NCBI GenBank assembly: GCA_964640065.1 | Contig: CAZXIE010000013.1 | Coordinates: 1-47,935 of the forward strand | DNA length: 47,935 bases | Direction: 5' to 3' | From: JAJRXG01 sp964640065 | GTDB lineage: Bacteria; Bacteroidota; Bacteroidia; Chitinophagales; Saprospiraceae | Part shown: in pieces, positions 14,795 to 23,656 of the stretch | Position numbering within the stretch: the first letter of the stretch is position 1 | How the letters are laid out: each line of letters begins with the position of its first letter | The notes under the pieces: generated by a model | Database searches by the model: none | Seen by the model: only the letters and a program-made list of their open reading frames with translations | Told to the model about the DNA's origin: nothing | Translations under genes and position numbers: made by a program

Positions 14795-15030
14795 ATGAAC
14801 TATCAAGTTATTATCAGTCGTCAGGCTGTAAAAGAAATCAAGAAACTCCCCAAAGTTATCATCCCTAAAGTGTACTCCAAGATCAGCTCATTAGCAGAAG
14901 ATCCAAGACCTCCAGGAGTAGTGAAGTTAACCGATCCGTCTACAAAGATGAGCAAGGTGACCTTCATATAGCTCGTGTGAATGATTCTGAATTGATCAGG
15001 GAGAGTATAGAGCACTACCTATTATGCTAG
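14795..15030 (+). pseudogene. RelE/ParE-type toxin remnant, frameshifted
   Basis: The first 46 codons read MNYQVIISRQAVKEIKKLPK, then KISSLAEDPRPPGVVKLT. This is the classical RelE/ParE N-terminal half (catalytic-domain helices followed by the DPRPPG turn). The frame then runs into a TAG at 14969. Reading one base over gives LHIARVNDSELIRESIEHY up to 15030, which still resembles the C-terminal strands (xRxRVNDYRVIYxIED). Active-site Arg/Tyr positions of the C-terminal half are not kept. With the broken antitoxin upstream this is a dead TA pair. Confidence 0.65.
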
Positions 15031-15161
15031 AGTCACAGTAGATCATTATTCCCGTGATTACCTATTTTTCGGAATAAATGTATATTACTTAGTAAGGCGT
15101 ACTCATTGTACAGTCTTCGAAATATTTACAAGTACGTCACATGTTGCTGAAATTTGATCAT

Positions 15162-16166
15162 ATGGAATTTAGACTTTTTGGGCTTCTTTTATTGTTCGCT
15201 TCTCAAAACATTATAGCTCAAATACCTGATTATTCTCAGAACCAACCAGAACTACAACCACTTAGTTATAAAGGAGACCGATTTAGAATAACATCACCTG
15301 ATACTAAAATGGACCTCACAGCCCTTGTTGGAGAAAAAGTCTATCACTTTGAAAAGGAATGTGAGATATACCATTTCCGTAAAAGCACAGCGATTCATGA
15401 TACTAGTGAGATTGAAATCAAATGCGAAAATGACCAAGTACTAGTATTGAATCAATATGATATTGATCAGCTTGTCTTTATTAAGGCAATTGATAGAATG
15501 ACTAGTCATCTTCAAAAAAACACATATGAGTATCATGGGAGTCTTGCTAAAGATCATGATTTAAACGGGAAGTATATTGAGATAAGAGATCTTGAAAAAT
15601 TTACATTCACAGAGGCTTTTTATTGTAAAGCAAAGGACGGCCTAATAAAAGGTGACCATTATACTATCTGTATTAAAAGGGATAATGACCAAATCTTCGA
15701 GATTGTCAGTTACGATGAACGAATACCAGATGATGGAAAAATTAGGTTACAAGGAATGGGTTTCAATTCATTTGATTTAACAGTCCAGAATACCCCCCAA
15801 AACTCTGACATACCTACAATAGAAAATATCATAAGAGGTAGTGGTATCGGTACTGGCGGATATGGCGAAGGAGAATTCGATGTTTCAGGAGATGGAATAT
15901 TTGGACGAAAGATTGTCTACCGTGATCCTAGTATGAACGCTAATGCAGGAAAATCAGGAAAGATAGTCTTCAAAGTTTGTATCAACAAGAGAGGTGTTGT
16001 TAGCTATCTCGAAATCAATGAATTCGAAACAACTATCACAGATACGCAAACACTTCGTAACTCTCTGGAGTCTATGCGTAAGTACAAGTTTGAGCCAGAT
16101 CCATCTGCACCTCGGGAGCAATGCGGGAAATTCATTGCTAAAGTGGATAATTCCGACAAATGGTGA
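15162..16166 (+). CDS. Secreted protein with TonB-like C-terminal domain
   Basis: A 334-residue protein from the ATG at 15162. The upstream Met at 15141 would place seven residues before the signal peptide MEFRLFGLLLLFASQNIIAQ. The first 210 residues are unrecognised. Near 235 a Gly-rich stretch (GSGIGTGGYGEGEFDVSGDG) leads into GRKIVYRDPS and GKSGKIVFKVCINKRGVVSY, then LRNSLESMRKYKFEPDPSA. This is the layout of the C-terminal domain of Bacteroidota TonB/energy-transducer proteins. There is no N-terminal membrane anchor or proline-rich spacer as in TonB, so it is not a standard energy transducer. The gene is monocistronic, in the AT-rich stretch next to the dead TA pair. Confidence 0.78.
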   Translation: MEFRLFGLLLLFASQNIIAQIPDYSQNQPELQPLSYKGDRFRITSPDTKMDLTALVGEKVYHFEKECEIYHFRKSTAIHDTSEIEIKCENDQVLVLNQYDIDQLVFIKAIDRMTSHLQKNTYEYHGSLAKDHDLNGKYIEIRDLEKFTFTEAFYCKAKDGLIKGDHYTICIKRDNDQIFEIVSYDERIPDDGKIRLQGMGFNSFDLTVQNTPQNSDIPTIENIIRGSGIGTGGYGEGEFDVSGDGIFGRKIVYRDPSMNANAGKSGKIVFKVCINKRGVVSYLEINEFETTITDTQTLRNSLESMRKYKFEPDPSAPREQCGKFIAKVDNSDKW

Positions 16167-16248
16167 AGTACCAGCGAAGCATTGAACTAAAGTTAATTTC
16201 AAATAAATTTGATAAAAGTTGAAGGCTGGTGGTTCAGTTAAGTCTCAA

Positions 16249-16443
16249 CTAGATACCTACAAGTTCATGCAACTCAAATTGCATCTCTAACACATCAAGT
16301 AGCTTCCTCCTGTTTTCATACTCCTTAGTCTTGAAGGTCTTGAACCTATCTTTTGAGAACTCAAGCTTATAACTATCATCATCGCACTTCTTCACTCTAA
16401 TGAGGAATTCATCTTTAGATAAGACCATCACAGTTTGTTGCAT
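16249..16443 (-). CDS. Small hypothetical protein (64 aa)
   Basis: A short charged protein (MQQTVMVLSKDEFLIRVKKC, then DSYKLEFSKDRFKTFKTKEY). The alternating hydrophobic/charged pattern looks like a small beta-sheet domain followed by a helix (RRKLLDVLEMQFELHELV), which favours real coding over chance. No family was recognised. It stands alone between the TonB-like gene and the Smr gene; the following 146 bp hold only a weak 6-bp hairpin. Confidence 0.5.
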   Translation of the reverse strand: MQQTVMVLSKDEFLIRVKKCDDDSYKLEFSKDRFKTFKTKEYENRRKLLDVLEMQFELHELVGI

Positions 16444-16589
16444 ACTACCCGTAGATTATATCCTACTCTCATCAAACCCCAAAGCGCTACTAGAAAAGTC
16501 TCTTTTCCAGTTATTAACTTTAGAAATGAAGAAACAAGAAAACTTCGTTTTCGATGACTTCTCATGAAAAGAACATAGAAACCCTCACG

Positions 16590-17108
16590 CTAACTCCACT
16601 TAAACCCAACAGCAGTCGCACCGCCCTGATGGATCACCTTTGTGTATAACACCTGATCATAGGATGCCAGCAAACTATCTACTTCGAGTTTTAGCTGACC
16701 TAATCCCTTACCATGTATAATCGTGATCTCTCTTCTACCTAAGGATATCGCTTGCTCGATGTGGTTTTTACATGCTGAGACCTGTTTATTGATGATCATC
16801 TGTGGTATCTCATTTTTTAGTGTTGGGTCGAGCACCTCGATATGTAGATCGATCTCCGGATTAAATTGTTGGACATCTACATGATCTACTTTCTTTTCTT
16901 CTGGGAACGCTAATTTTCTTGTATCCTCTTCTTCAAGTTCTTCGATATTATCGGCTGCAGAAAGGATGATCTTCTCGTCGACTTTTATCTGTGCTTTGCC
17001 TGATGGCGATATACCCTCGAATGTACCTGTGCGATTACTCTCCTTGAGTTTCACACGATCTCCGATCCAATATTCTGAGAGCTCCTTAGTTTTCAACTCT
17101 TGATTCAT
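16590..17108 (-). CDS. Smr-domain protein
   Basis: A 172-residue protein. An N-terminal KOW/beta-barrel-like segment (YWIGDRVKLKESNRTGTFEG) is followed by a C-terminal Smr domain: EIDLHIEVLDP near 88, AISLGRREITIIHGKGLGQLK near 125 (with the conserved HGKG loop), and a closing GGATAVGFKWS. Smr domains occur at the end of MutS2 and as free proteins with nicking or RNase activity. The free forms in Bacteroidota pair with a KOW-like domain as here. The LDLH motif of nuclease-competent members appears as IDLH. The start overlaps the end of the penicillin acylase gene by 23 bp, so they share a transcript. Confidence 0.88.
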   Translation of the reverse strand: MNQELKTKELSEYWIGDRVKLKESNRTGTFEGISPSGKAQIKVDEKIILSAADNIEELEEEDTRKLAFPEEKKVDHVDVQQFNPEIDLHIEVLDPTLKNEIPQMIINKQVSACKNHIEQAISLGRREITIIHGKGLGQLKLEVDSLLASYDQVLYTKVIHQGGATAVGFKWS

Positions 17109-19194
17109 CAGTCAACTTTTTTGGGTGATATGAAGTCTCAGCCTCGCTGATCACTTTCTGCAAATCTAAGGTCATTGACTTTAACTTTTGCTCCGCAAAC
17201 ATCTGCATCTGATCGGTAAAATGAGGACTGTCTGATTCTGCACTAGATCCAAAGGCATTGATCGATTCGATGATGGGTCCTTGTAGGCTATCGAATCTTA
17301 CTAGCTGTATATAAGACTCTCCTGAGTATGCTCGGTACTTTCCGTCATCTTCTGGTTGGCTATAGATCGCAGCAAGCACATCGCCTCCTCCCGCCATCGG
17401 CAAGTCTATATCTCCTCTTCTATGTCTTTGAAACTCGCCTAAGGGAATTTTGATATGCTCAAATTCATCTTGCAACAGCTCAACAGCTTTTGATATCGCC
17501 TTGAGGTAATCAACAGTATGGATTTCTTGTTGTGATATATATATCTGTCTTAACTCTTCTTTAGCTAAAAGAAAAAGCGGAGCCACTTCATTGTCACTTT
17601 CGGTTGACCTATCCCAATTATTCAAAGCAGTAATAGCTTCGCTGATGTCCTTATCTGCATCAGGATCTTGCTGAAGGAGAGGCTCTTCATCATAGGGATG
17701 TGCTCTTAATTTAGAAGGGTAACTTCTATCATACTTTAGTGTTTTGAAATCCTCATAAGACCACACTTCCCTATCATCTATCAACTCCTGAAATCGTAGT
17801 GAGCGATTATTCTGTGCATGAGGAGGTTGATAGTACATGGTGGTCTGGGCTGAAGTCATCACGGGATTATCCAAACTATCAGATGATACATATGGCGTAT
17901 GGTTCACATTATACACATAGCCAGATGGTGGATTTTCTACTTGCGGAAGACTTGCGATGGGCCACGTCTGATCTGACCACAAAACTTCGGAAGTAGTAGC
18001 TGTGATCAACCCATCATAATTAATCGAACTGTCCTTCTTATGATGCCTACCATTACTAATGTAATAGATGTTATCCTCCTTGTCCGCATAGACGATATTA
18101 GTACATGGTATGCCTTGGATATCTAGCGCAGCTCTCCACTCTTCATAAGACGTGGCTTTATTCATTTTGTACCACTGCTCTAAAGATCTCATGGCTTCCC
18201 TAGCTTGAAATCTCCACGCATAAAACTTGTCATCTATCTCATAAGTAAGGCCATACTTACTCTCATACATTTTGCGACTTACAGGCCACTTCAGTGGGCC
18301 AAGTAATCCAACTTTGGCTTCGAGCTCGATCTCTTTGAGTGGTAGCCAGGTATCATCCAGGCGATAGTGAAGCGGCTTGTCAGGATGCATCTCTAACAAG
18401 TAGACATCTGAAAAGTCAGCATGGTTGACAGTATGCGCCCAGCCGAGATGTTCATTAGTGCCATGAAAGATGGTGGTACCGCCGGGAAATGTTCCTCCAA
18501 GTATATTAAGTCCTTCATCACTGATGAGATGTACTTCGTACCAAGAGTACCAACCCTCCATCGGTTGGTGAGAGTTGATAGCTAGAAAAGTCTGGCCTTC
18601 CTGCGTAATCTTCTTACTGAAGGCTATGGCATTAGATCCTTTCTCCCCTTCTAATTTATTATTGTCAAACTTACCTTCTAGGATCTTTGCCAGATCTGAT
18701 CCAGCACCAGATATCTCGGAGAGGCCAAGCAGGTTTCCTGCAGCAAGGTCCTCCACCCTCAAGGGAAATATATCACTCAGCAAAACCTCATCAGGATGTA
18801 ATCTCGCAAAGGCATTAGCTCCATCTACATAGCCTTGCATGAGGGTTAAGGTCTTGCTCTCGATCTCTTCTAAATGATCATTTACGTAAGTGGTTAGGCC
18901 CATATACTTGATACCGATATCGGCAACAACTCCATCTTTACCTTTGAGTTCTCCAAGTCTCCCCCTGATAGCAATCATCTGCTCCTGCATCGTAACAAAA
19001 TCATCTTCCGCGCTTGCCCATGCGAGACCGTAAGCAACATCTGCATCTGTCTTGCCATGGATATGTGGGACACCCCACTGGTCGCGGTATATCATGCAGT
19101 CTGCATACTCCTCAGAAGTAGGAGTACTATCTGAACAACTAGCTACTAGCCCGATAAATGCCAAAAGAAAAAGGTATCTCAATATCACTTTCAT
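17086..19194 (-). CDS. Penicillin acylase-family lipoprotein (Ntn hydrolase)
   Basis: A 702-residue precursor. Its N-terminus is a lipoprotein signal (LLAFIGLVASC, acylated Cys at about 20). The alpha-chain region contains IYRDQWGVPHIHG and YGLAWASAEDDF, the standard start of the family. Autocleavage is expected at Gly186-Ser187 in GEKGSNAIAF, giving a beta chain with N-terminal Ser nucleophile. INSHQP and TNEHLGWAHTVNHAD supply further active-site residues. GGGDVLAAIYS and GESYIQLVRFDS match the C-terminal part of acyl-homoserine-lactone acylase and cephalosporin acylase relatives. The role may be periplasmic amide hydrolysis (N-acyl amino acids or lactones); substrate cannot be read from sequence. 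Confidence 0.93.
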   Translation of the reverse strand: MKVILRYLFLLAFIGLVASCSDSTPTSEEYADCMIYRDQWGVPHIHGKTDADVAYGLAWASAEDDFVTMQEQMIAIRGRLGELKGKDGVVADIGIKYMGLTTYVNDHLEEIESKTLTLMQGYVDGANAFARLHPDEVLLSDIFPLRVEDLAAGNLLGLSEISGAGSDLAKILEGKFDNNKLEGEKGSNAIAFSKKITQEGQTFLAINSHQPMEGWYSWYEVHLISDEGLNILGGTFPGGTTIFHGTNEHLGWAHTVNHADFSDVYLLEMHPDKPLHYRLDDTWLPLKEIELEAKVGLLGPLKWPVSRKMYESKYGLTYEIDDKFYAWRFQAREAMRSLEQWYKMNKATSYEEWRAALDIQGIPCTNIVYADKEDNIYYISNGRHHKKDSSINYDGLITATTSEVLWSDQTWPIASLPQVENPPSGYVYNVNHTPYVSSDSLDNPVMTSAQTTMYYQPPHAQNNRSLRFQELIDDREVWSYEDFKTLKYDRSYPSKLRAHPYDEEPLLQQDPDADKDISEAITALNNWDRSTESDNEVAPLFLLAKEELRQIYISQQEIHTVDYLKAISKAVELLQDEFEHIKIPLGEFQRHRRGDIDLPMAGGGDVLAAIYSQPEDDGKYRAYSGESYIQLVRFDSLQGPIIESINAFGSSAESDSPHFTDQMQMFAEQKLKSMTLDLQKVISEAETSYHPKKLTDESRVEN

Positions 19195-19211
19195 ACTTCA
19201 CGAAAGTATGA
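19191..19211. promoter_or_regulatory. Inverted repeat between the acylase and nucleoside-transporter genes
   Basis: TCATACTT and AAGTATGA are perfect 8-bp arms separated by 5 bp. The repeat covers the acylase start codon and lies 40 bp upstream of the CNT gene. It could be an operator for the divergent pair, or an mRNA hairpin at the acylase start. Confidence 0.3.
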
Positions 19212-19250
19212 GAATTATGATGCTCTCAAGACTTATTACTACTTTTCGTC

Positions 19251-20534
19251 ATGATGTTAGCGATCGGACGAGCAGCGTTAGGGGTGGTGATACTTATCGC
19301 CATATGTTATCTGCTGAGTAGTGATAAAAAAGCGGTAAACTGGAGATTAGTGACCACTGGTGTTTTGATCCAGGTGGTCTTGGCTGTTCTGATGATCAAG
19401 GTGCCCTTTGTAACTAGTTTATTTCAGGGTATTGTTAGTTTATTTCTGGTGGTCATAGACGCAGCTACGGAGTCTTCGGCTTTTTTATTTGGAGAGCTTG
19501 CCACGGAGTCTAAGTATGGTTTTGCTTTTAGTGCATTGCCCACCATCGTATTCTTCTCTGCCCTTACATCACTGTTTTATTACTACGGCATCCTTCAGAA
19601 AGTAGTCTACGGATTTGCCTGGGTGATGAACAGAACCATGAAGCTCACAGGCGCCGAGAGTCTCGCTGCAGCTGCCAATGTATTTATGGGTCAAACCGAA
19701 GCTCCTCTAGTTATCAAGCCTTACTTGGAAAAGATGTCGAGATCCGAGATCATGAGTCTCATGACAGGTGGTATGGCGACGATAGCGGGTAGTGTATTTG
19801 GATTTTATATGGCCGTGTTGGGAGGAGGCTCTGATACCATCAAGTCAGAGTTTGGCCTTCATCTGCTCGTAGCATCCATCATATCTGCACCCGCAGCACT
19901 TGTAGTAGCAAAGATCTTAGTACCCGCGCAGTCGGATGAAGATGTCAGTAAGAATCTGAAAATTCCTAAAGGCGATGTAGGTTCTAACGTCTTAGATGCC
20001 ATCGCTAGAGGCACATCTGACGGTGTAAAGTTAGCGGTCAATGTAGGTGCGATGCTTCTTGCCTTTATGGCCATCGTCTTCCTTTGTAATAACATCCTTG
20101 GTATCATAGGTGATAAAGCTCATATCAATGACGATATCCTTGCCTGGACGGATGGCAAATATGATACGCTATCTCTTCAGTTATTTTTGGGATATCTCTT
20201 TGCTCCACTTTCGTGGGTGATGGGTATCAATGGCCAAGACATCTACTATATCGGTCAGCTCCTAGGAGAGAAGACTATCCTCAATGAGTTCGTAGCCTAT
20301 GTCACCCTCGGTGATATGCGTGCAGAAGGTCTGATCTCTAATCGATCATCTATCATGGCAGCATATGCGCTATGTGGATTTGCCAACTTCGCTTCTATCG
20401 GTATACAGATTGGTGGTATCAGTGCGCTTGCTCCTGGTAAAAGAGTCACTCTTACAGAGTTAGGGTTTAAAGCCTTGATCGGAGGAACTATCGCTACAGT
20501 ACTTACTGGCTGTTTAGCAGGAGCACTGATCTGA
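19251..20534 (+). CDS. CNT-family concentrative nucleoside transporter (NupC type)
   Basis: A 427-residue polytopic membrane protein of the usual CNT length. It has family motifs GQTEAPLVIKPYL near 143, MTGGMATIAGSVFGFYM near 165 (gate and sodium/proton site), the central LAVNVGAMLLAFMA near 263, and the C-terminal CGFANFASIGIQIGGISALAP with the conserved nucleoside-binding region. It imports nucleosides across the inner membrane using an ion gradient. Two adjacent Met codons (19251 and 19254) are possible starts. It is divergent from the acylase gene. Confidence 0.95.
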   Translation: MMLAIGRAALGVVILIAICYLLSSDKKAVNWRLVTTGVLIQVVLAVLMIKVPFVTSLFQGIVSLFLVVIDAATESSAFLFGELATESKYGFAFSALPTIVFFSALTSLFYYYGILQKVVYGFAWVMNRTMKLTGAESLAAAANVFMGQTEAPLVIKPYLEKMSRSEIMSLMTGGMATIAGSVFGFYMAVLGGGSDTIKSEFGLHLLVASIISAPAALVVAKILVPAQSDEDVSKNLKIPKGDVGSNVLDAIARGTSDGVKLAVNVGAMLLAFMAIVFLCNNILGIIGDKAHINDDILAWTDGKYDTLSLQLFLGYLFAPLSWVMGINGQDIYYIGQLLGEKTILNEFVAYVTLGDMRAEGLISNRSSIMAAYALCGFANFASIGIQIGGISALAPGKRVTLTELGFKALIGGTIATVLTGCLAGALI

Positions 20535-20601
20535 TATAACTCAGATTAGAGCGGTAATGTGAACTACAGACTTTCTTATTTCTATTTTACACAATAACTT
20601 G

Positions 20602-20618
20602 AGATATAAATATCTTTA
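20602..20618. promoter_or_regulatory. Palindrome overlapping a candidate promoter of the Fic gene
   Basis: AGATAT-AA-ATATCT (20602-20615) is a perfect 6-bp inverted repeat. It overlaps TATCTTTA (20611-20618), one base off the TAnnTTTG promoter element. The encoded Fic protein has a C-terminal winged helix, so self-repression through this site is a reasonable guess. Confidence 0.33.
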
Positions 20619-20661
20619 TCGTACTTTTATCGTCTAAATAGAGATATAAAGTCTCGGGACG

Positions 20662-21798
20662 ATGATTCATATAGATTCCTACATATCAGGAAAGTTACAC
20701 AAAAGTCTCACTGGCTATAACTACTTCCTACCTACCAAGATCAATGATCAGTGGGAATGGCAAGATGCCGAGCTCAATACACTGATCGAGCAGGCTGCTC
20801 TGAAATTGGGAGAGCTCAACTCCTACTCTAAATTGGTCCCTAACTTAGATCTATACCTACAACTTCATATCACTAAGGAGGCGGTCATCTCTAGTAAGAT
20901 AGAAGGGACGCAAACTCAGATAGGTGAAGCTCTCATGGATGAAACTGATATCAATCCTGAGCGCAGAAATGACTGGAAAGAAGTACATAACTATATCAAG
21001 TCTCTCAATGAGGCCATCGGTCAATCAAGTGAACTGCCCATCTCATCACGACTCATCCGAGATACGCATAGGATCCTGATGGATAGCGTGAGAGGTCAAC
21101 ATAAACAACCTGGAGAATATCGAACTAGCCAAAATTGGATAGGTGGTCATGACTTGATGAGTGCTACATATGTACCTCCATCTCATGATCACATCAGTGA
21201 ACTCATGAGTGACCTAGAGAAGTTTGTACACAATGAAGAAATCCAAGTATCAGAGCTTATCAAAATAGCTCTAGTGCATTATCAATTTGAGACCATACAT
21301 CCATTTTTGGATGGCAATGGTCGCATCGGAAGGTTACTGATCACTCTCATGCTAGTAGACAAACAGTTATTAAACCAGCCGCTGCTTTATCTGTCTGCAT
21401 ATTTTGACAAAAATAGAGGTATGTATTACGATCAACTTACAGCCGTAAGAGTCAATAACGATATATCATCTTGGATCAAGTACTTTCTTATAGGCGTTAA
21501 AGAGACTGCAGAAGAGGCAGTAGACACTCTTTCTAGGATACTAGAGATGAAAGATCAACTAGAAAAAAAGATCAATGCGGAGATGGGAAGAAGAAGCCCT
21601 AGAGGACTGGAATTACTTCAGCACTTATACCAGCGCCCCATCATCAATGTGAAAAAAGCTCAGACCGCAACTGGACTCAGTTACAATGCCGCTAATACTC
21701 TTATATCAGACCTGATGAAGATCGGTATACTCAAAGAAACAACTGGGTATAATAGGAACCGAGTCTTCGTCTTTGAGAGCTATATCAACTTGTTCTAG
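20662..21798 (+). CDS. Fic-domain AMPylase-type protein with inhibitory helix and C-terminal winged helix
   Basis: A 378-residue protein of the common Fic_N + Fic + wHTH class. The N-terminal part has the inhibitory motif (S/T)xxxE(G/N) as SSKIEG near 80, so it is a class II, self-inhibited enzyme. The catalytic loop is HPFLDGNGRIGR near 214, with His as general base, Asp for Mg and Gly-Asn-Gly for the nucleotide. The C-terminal region INVKKAQTATGLSYNAANTL reads as a winged helix. It would transfer AMP to a Ser/Thr/Tyr of a cytoplasmic target, which is unknown. It is a single gene with no antitoxin partner, consistent with in-cis inhibition. Confidence 0.93.
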   Translation: MIHIDSYISGKLHKSLTGYNYFLPTKINDQWEWQDAELNTLIEQAALKLGELNSYSKLVPNLDLYLQLHITKEAVISSKIEGTQTQIGEALMDETDINPERRNDWKEVHNYIKSLNEAIGQSSELPISSRLIRDTHRILMDSVRGQHKQPGEYRTSQNWIGGHDLMSATYVPPSHDHISELMSDLEKFVHNEEIQVSELIKIALVHYQFETIHPFLDGNGRIGRLLITLMLVDKQLLNQPLLYLSAYFDKNRGMYYDQLTAVRVNNDISSWIKYFLIGVKETAEEAVDTLSRILEMKDQLEKKINAEMGRRSPRGLELLQHLYQRPIINVKKAQTATGLSYNAANTLISDLMKIGILKETTGYNRNRVFVFESYINLF

Positions 21799-21810
21799 AA
21801 AAAAGTCAGA

Positions 21811-22335
21811 CTACGGAGTCGTATTATACTCGTCAAATGACATCGTCTTGTACTTCTCCTCCTTAGCAAAAGCTAACTCCTTCAGGAGTTGTGGAGACTT
21901 CTTATAGCCTGGAGATATCATGATTCTTGCGAAAGACTCATCTAAAGTTACAAAAGCTGGATATCCAAGACGTCCATCCAAGAGAGCATAAGCTAACTGA
22001 TGTACACCTCTACGTCCAGAAGCGACAAAAGAGAAAGTCTTCTCATTAAATACGATGTCGCCTTTTTGCTCAGCATTAAACTTAACAGCGTAGAAGTTGT
22101 CATTGATGAACTTTACAACGTCAGGGTCTGTAAAGGTTTCTTTATCCATTTTCTTACACCAGCCACACCAGTCCGTATATAGATCGATGAATACTTTCTT
22201 CGGTGTAGTCTGAGATAACTCATAAGCTTCCTCCCAAGAATACCATTGGATTTCTTCTGCTACTGGCGGCTCAGCTGCCGGTGCTGTCAGAGTCACATTA
22301 AAGAGTGTGATAATATATAATGCGTAGAGATTCAT
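21811..22335 (-). CDS. Thioredoxin-fold protein (secreted, CGWC motif)
   Basis: A 174-residue protein. A hydrophobic N-terminus (MNLYALYIITLFNVTLTAPA) looks like a signal peptide. The domain has KKVFIDLYTDWCGWCKKMD, with redox-active CGWC near 57-60, and GYPAFVTLDESF with the cis-proline. This is the DUF255/thioredoxin_7 subtype, which reduces or oxidises disulfides, here in the periplasm. No partner such as DsbD is nearby. It is convergent with the Fic gene (12 bp apart). Confidence 0.88.
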   Translation of the reverse strand: MNLYALYIITLFNVTLTAPAAEPPVAEEIQWYSWEEAYELSQTTPKKVFIDLYTDWCGWCKKMDKETFTDPDVVKFINDNFYAVKFNAEQKGDIVFNEKTFSFVASGRRGVHQLAYALLDGRLGYPAFVTLDESFARIMISPGYKKSPQLLKELAFAKEEKYKTMSFDEYNTTP

Positions 22336-22415
22336 AATATTTACGTAAGTGGATTACTCTTTCAAAGATAAGAGAGAATTTTGGTTATAAGACGGAGGAA
22401 TCTTAGATATGGCTG

Positions 22416-23582
22416 TTAAGGTTGTCTTATCTTCTTTGATTTTGGCACTCTAAGGACATTTTCAGAGGTAAATGCCTTTAAAAAAGGCCAAAATGGAAGG
22501 GTCATAAAGATGCTGATCTCTTCGAGCAAGGATGTCTCTTCATCCAAGAATTTGAGATTTCGAGCGACCGGATTACGCTTGAACATCAATGAAAAGACAT
22601 GTGCAGCAGTGCGCTTTTTAGTCAATAGGACATTGAGTAGAGTCTTGTCGTATGCTAGGTATTTGGACTTGGGTTTTATCGCTTTATAGATACCCTTTTT
22701 GATATTAGATGCTTGCTGATCGACCTCTTGTTGTATGCGAGTGAAGGCATAACCCGAGGAGGGTTTGACAGTCGCTGAGTTCGTGCCGATCGGTATCACT
22801 CGTGGTGTCGCTTTCGCAAATGAAGCAGTCGTCATAGGTATCTTGCCCAACTCCTGATTAACGATCTTGTAGTCCGATCTATAGTGCTTGGCGATATACT
22901 CTTTAAGTATGCTAGCGTAGCCCTCTTCTGTCCAGAGATCAGTCGAAAAGAGTGTCGCTTCGACGAGTGCTTTTCTCTTATTGAAGGGGAGTACATAGAC
23001 AAATCTCGTATCCTGCCCTTGGTCCATACGGAAGTCCATGAAAGTAGCCACATCCTCATCGAATGTATCTTCCTCCATCGTGATCTCCCAACCCATAAAG
23101 TGCTGCCAGACAAAGAGATGATCGTCAGAAGGCATCTTCTTCACGATGCTGTCGTAGGCATAAGAGGCACGATAAAGTCCATGGTCTGTGCGCACAGTGA
23201 CGCTTTCCCTCTCTTCATCTATCTCTAGTATGCTGGCTTGTACCCAAATAATATGTGAGCTTGCTTTTATGATCTTCAGGCAGTGTTCATAAAAGTCAAT
23301 GCCGCGGATCGTATTATAGGTGTAAGGCGCCGTATTTGATATCACTTCTGCTTCATCACTGTAAAATGCAATCTTCGTCCAGGACTTATGATAGATCGAG
23401 GCGTATCTCTTCTGATCTTTCTTTGCCCAGAATGACCAGGTGCGATCGTTTTCTGTCTTTGAAGACTTGTCGATGATGATCACCTTAAGGTGCTTATACT
23501 CTGGCTCTGCAAGTCTGGTAGCCAGACTTAAGCCAGCAAGCCCGCCGCCACATATGATGATATCTGCCTGATGTACGTCCAC
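22416..23582 (-). CDS. crtY: Lycopene beta-cyclase, CrtY type
   Basis: A 388-residue flavoprotein-like enzyme. The N-terminal dinucleotide fold IIICGGGLAGLSLATRL is near 8-24, the cyclase motif NDRTWSFWA near 45, and the FMGWEI block near 132. GTNSATVKPSSGYAFTRIQ near 265 matches the conserved C-terminal region of CrtY/CrtL proteins. It closes both ends of lycopene to beta-carotene at the membrane. Other carotenoid genes (crtB, crtI, crtZ) are not in this window, so the pathway is split. It is divergent from folC, with 74 bp between. Confidence 0.92.
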   Translation of the reverse strand: MDVHQADIIICGGGLAGLSLATRLAEPEYKHLKVIIIDKSSKTENDRTWSFWAKKDQKRYASIYHKSWTKIAFYSDEAEVISNTAPYTYNTIRGIDFYEHCLKIIKASSHIIWVQASILEIDEERESVTVRTDHGLYRASYAYDSIVKKMPSDDHLFVWQHFMGWEITMEEDTFDEDVATFMDFRMDQGQDTRFVYVLPFNKRKALVEATLFSTDLWTEEGYASILKEYIAKHYRSDYKIVNQELGKIPMTTASFAKATPRVIPIGTNSATVKPSSGYAFTRIQQEVDQQASNIKKGIYKAIKPKSKYLAYDKTLLNVLLTKKRTAAHVFSLMFKRNPVARNLKFLDEETSLLEEISIFMTLPFWPFLKAFTSENVLRVPKSKKIRQP

Positions 23583-23656
23583 TCAATCAAAATTGGTCAA
23601 AATATTCTACCCATATCCTAAACTGTCCAAGTCAATTCGCACACCTTTGCAACCAT

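Noticed and set aside
20662..21798. Fic gene as part of a prophage or a FicT/FicA toxin-antitoxin module
   Set aside because: The inhibitory motif is built into the same protein, no small antitoxin gene is adjacent, and no phage genes are nearby.
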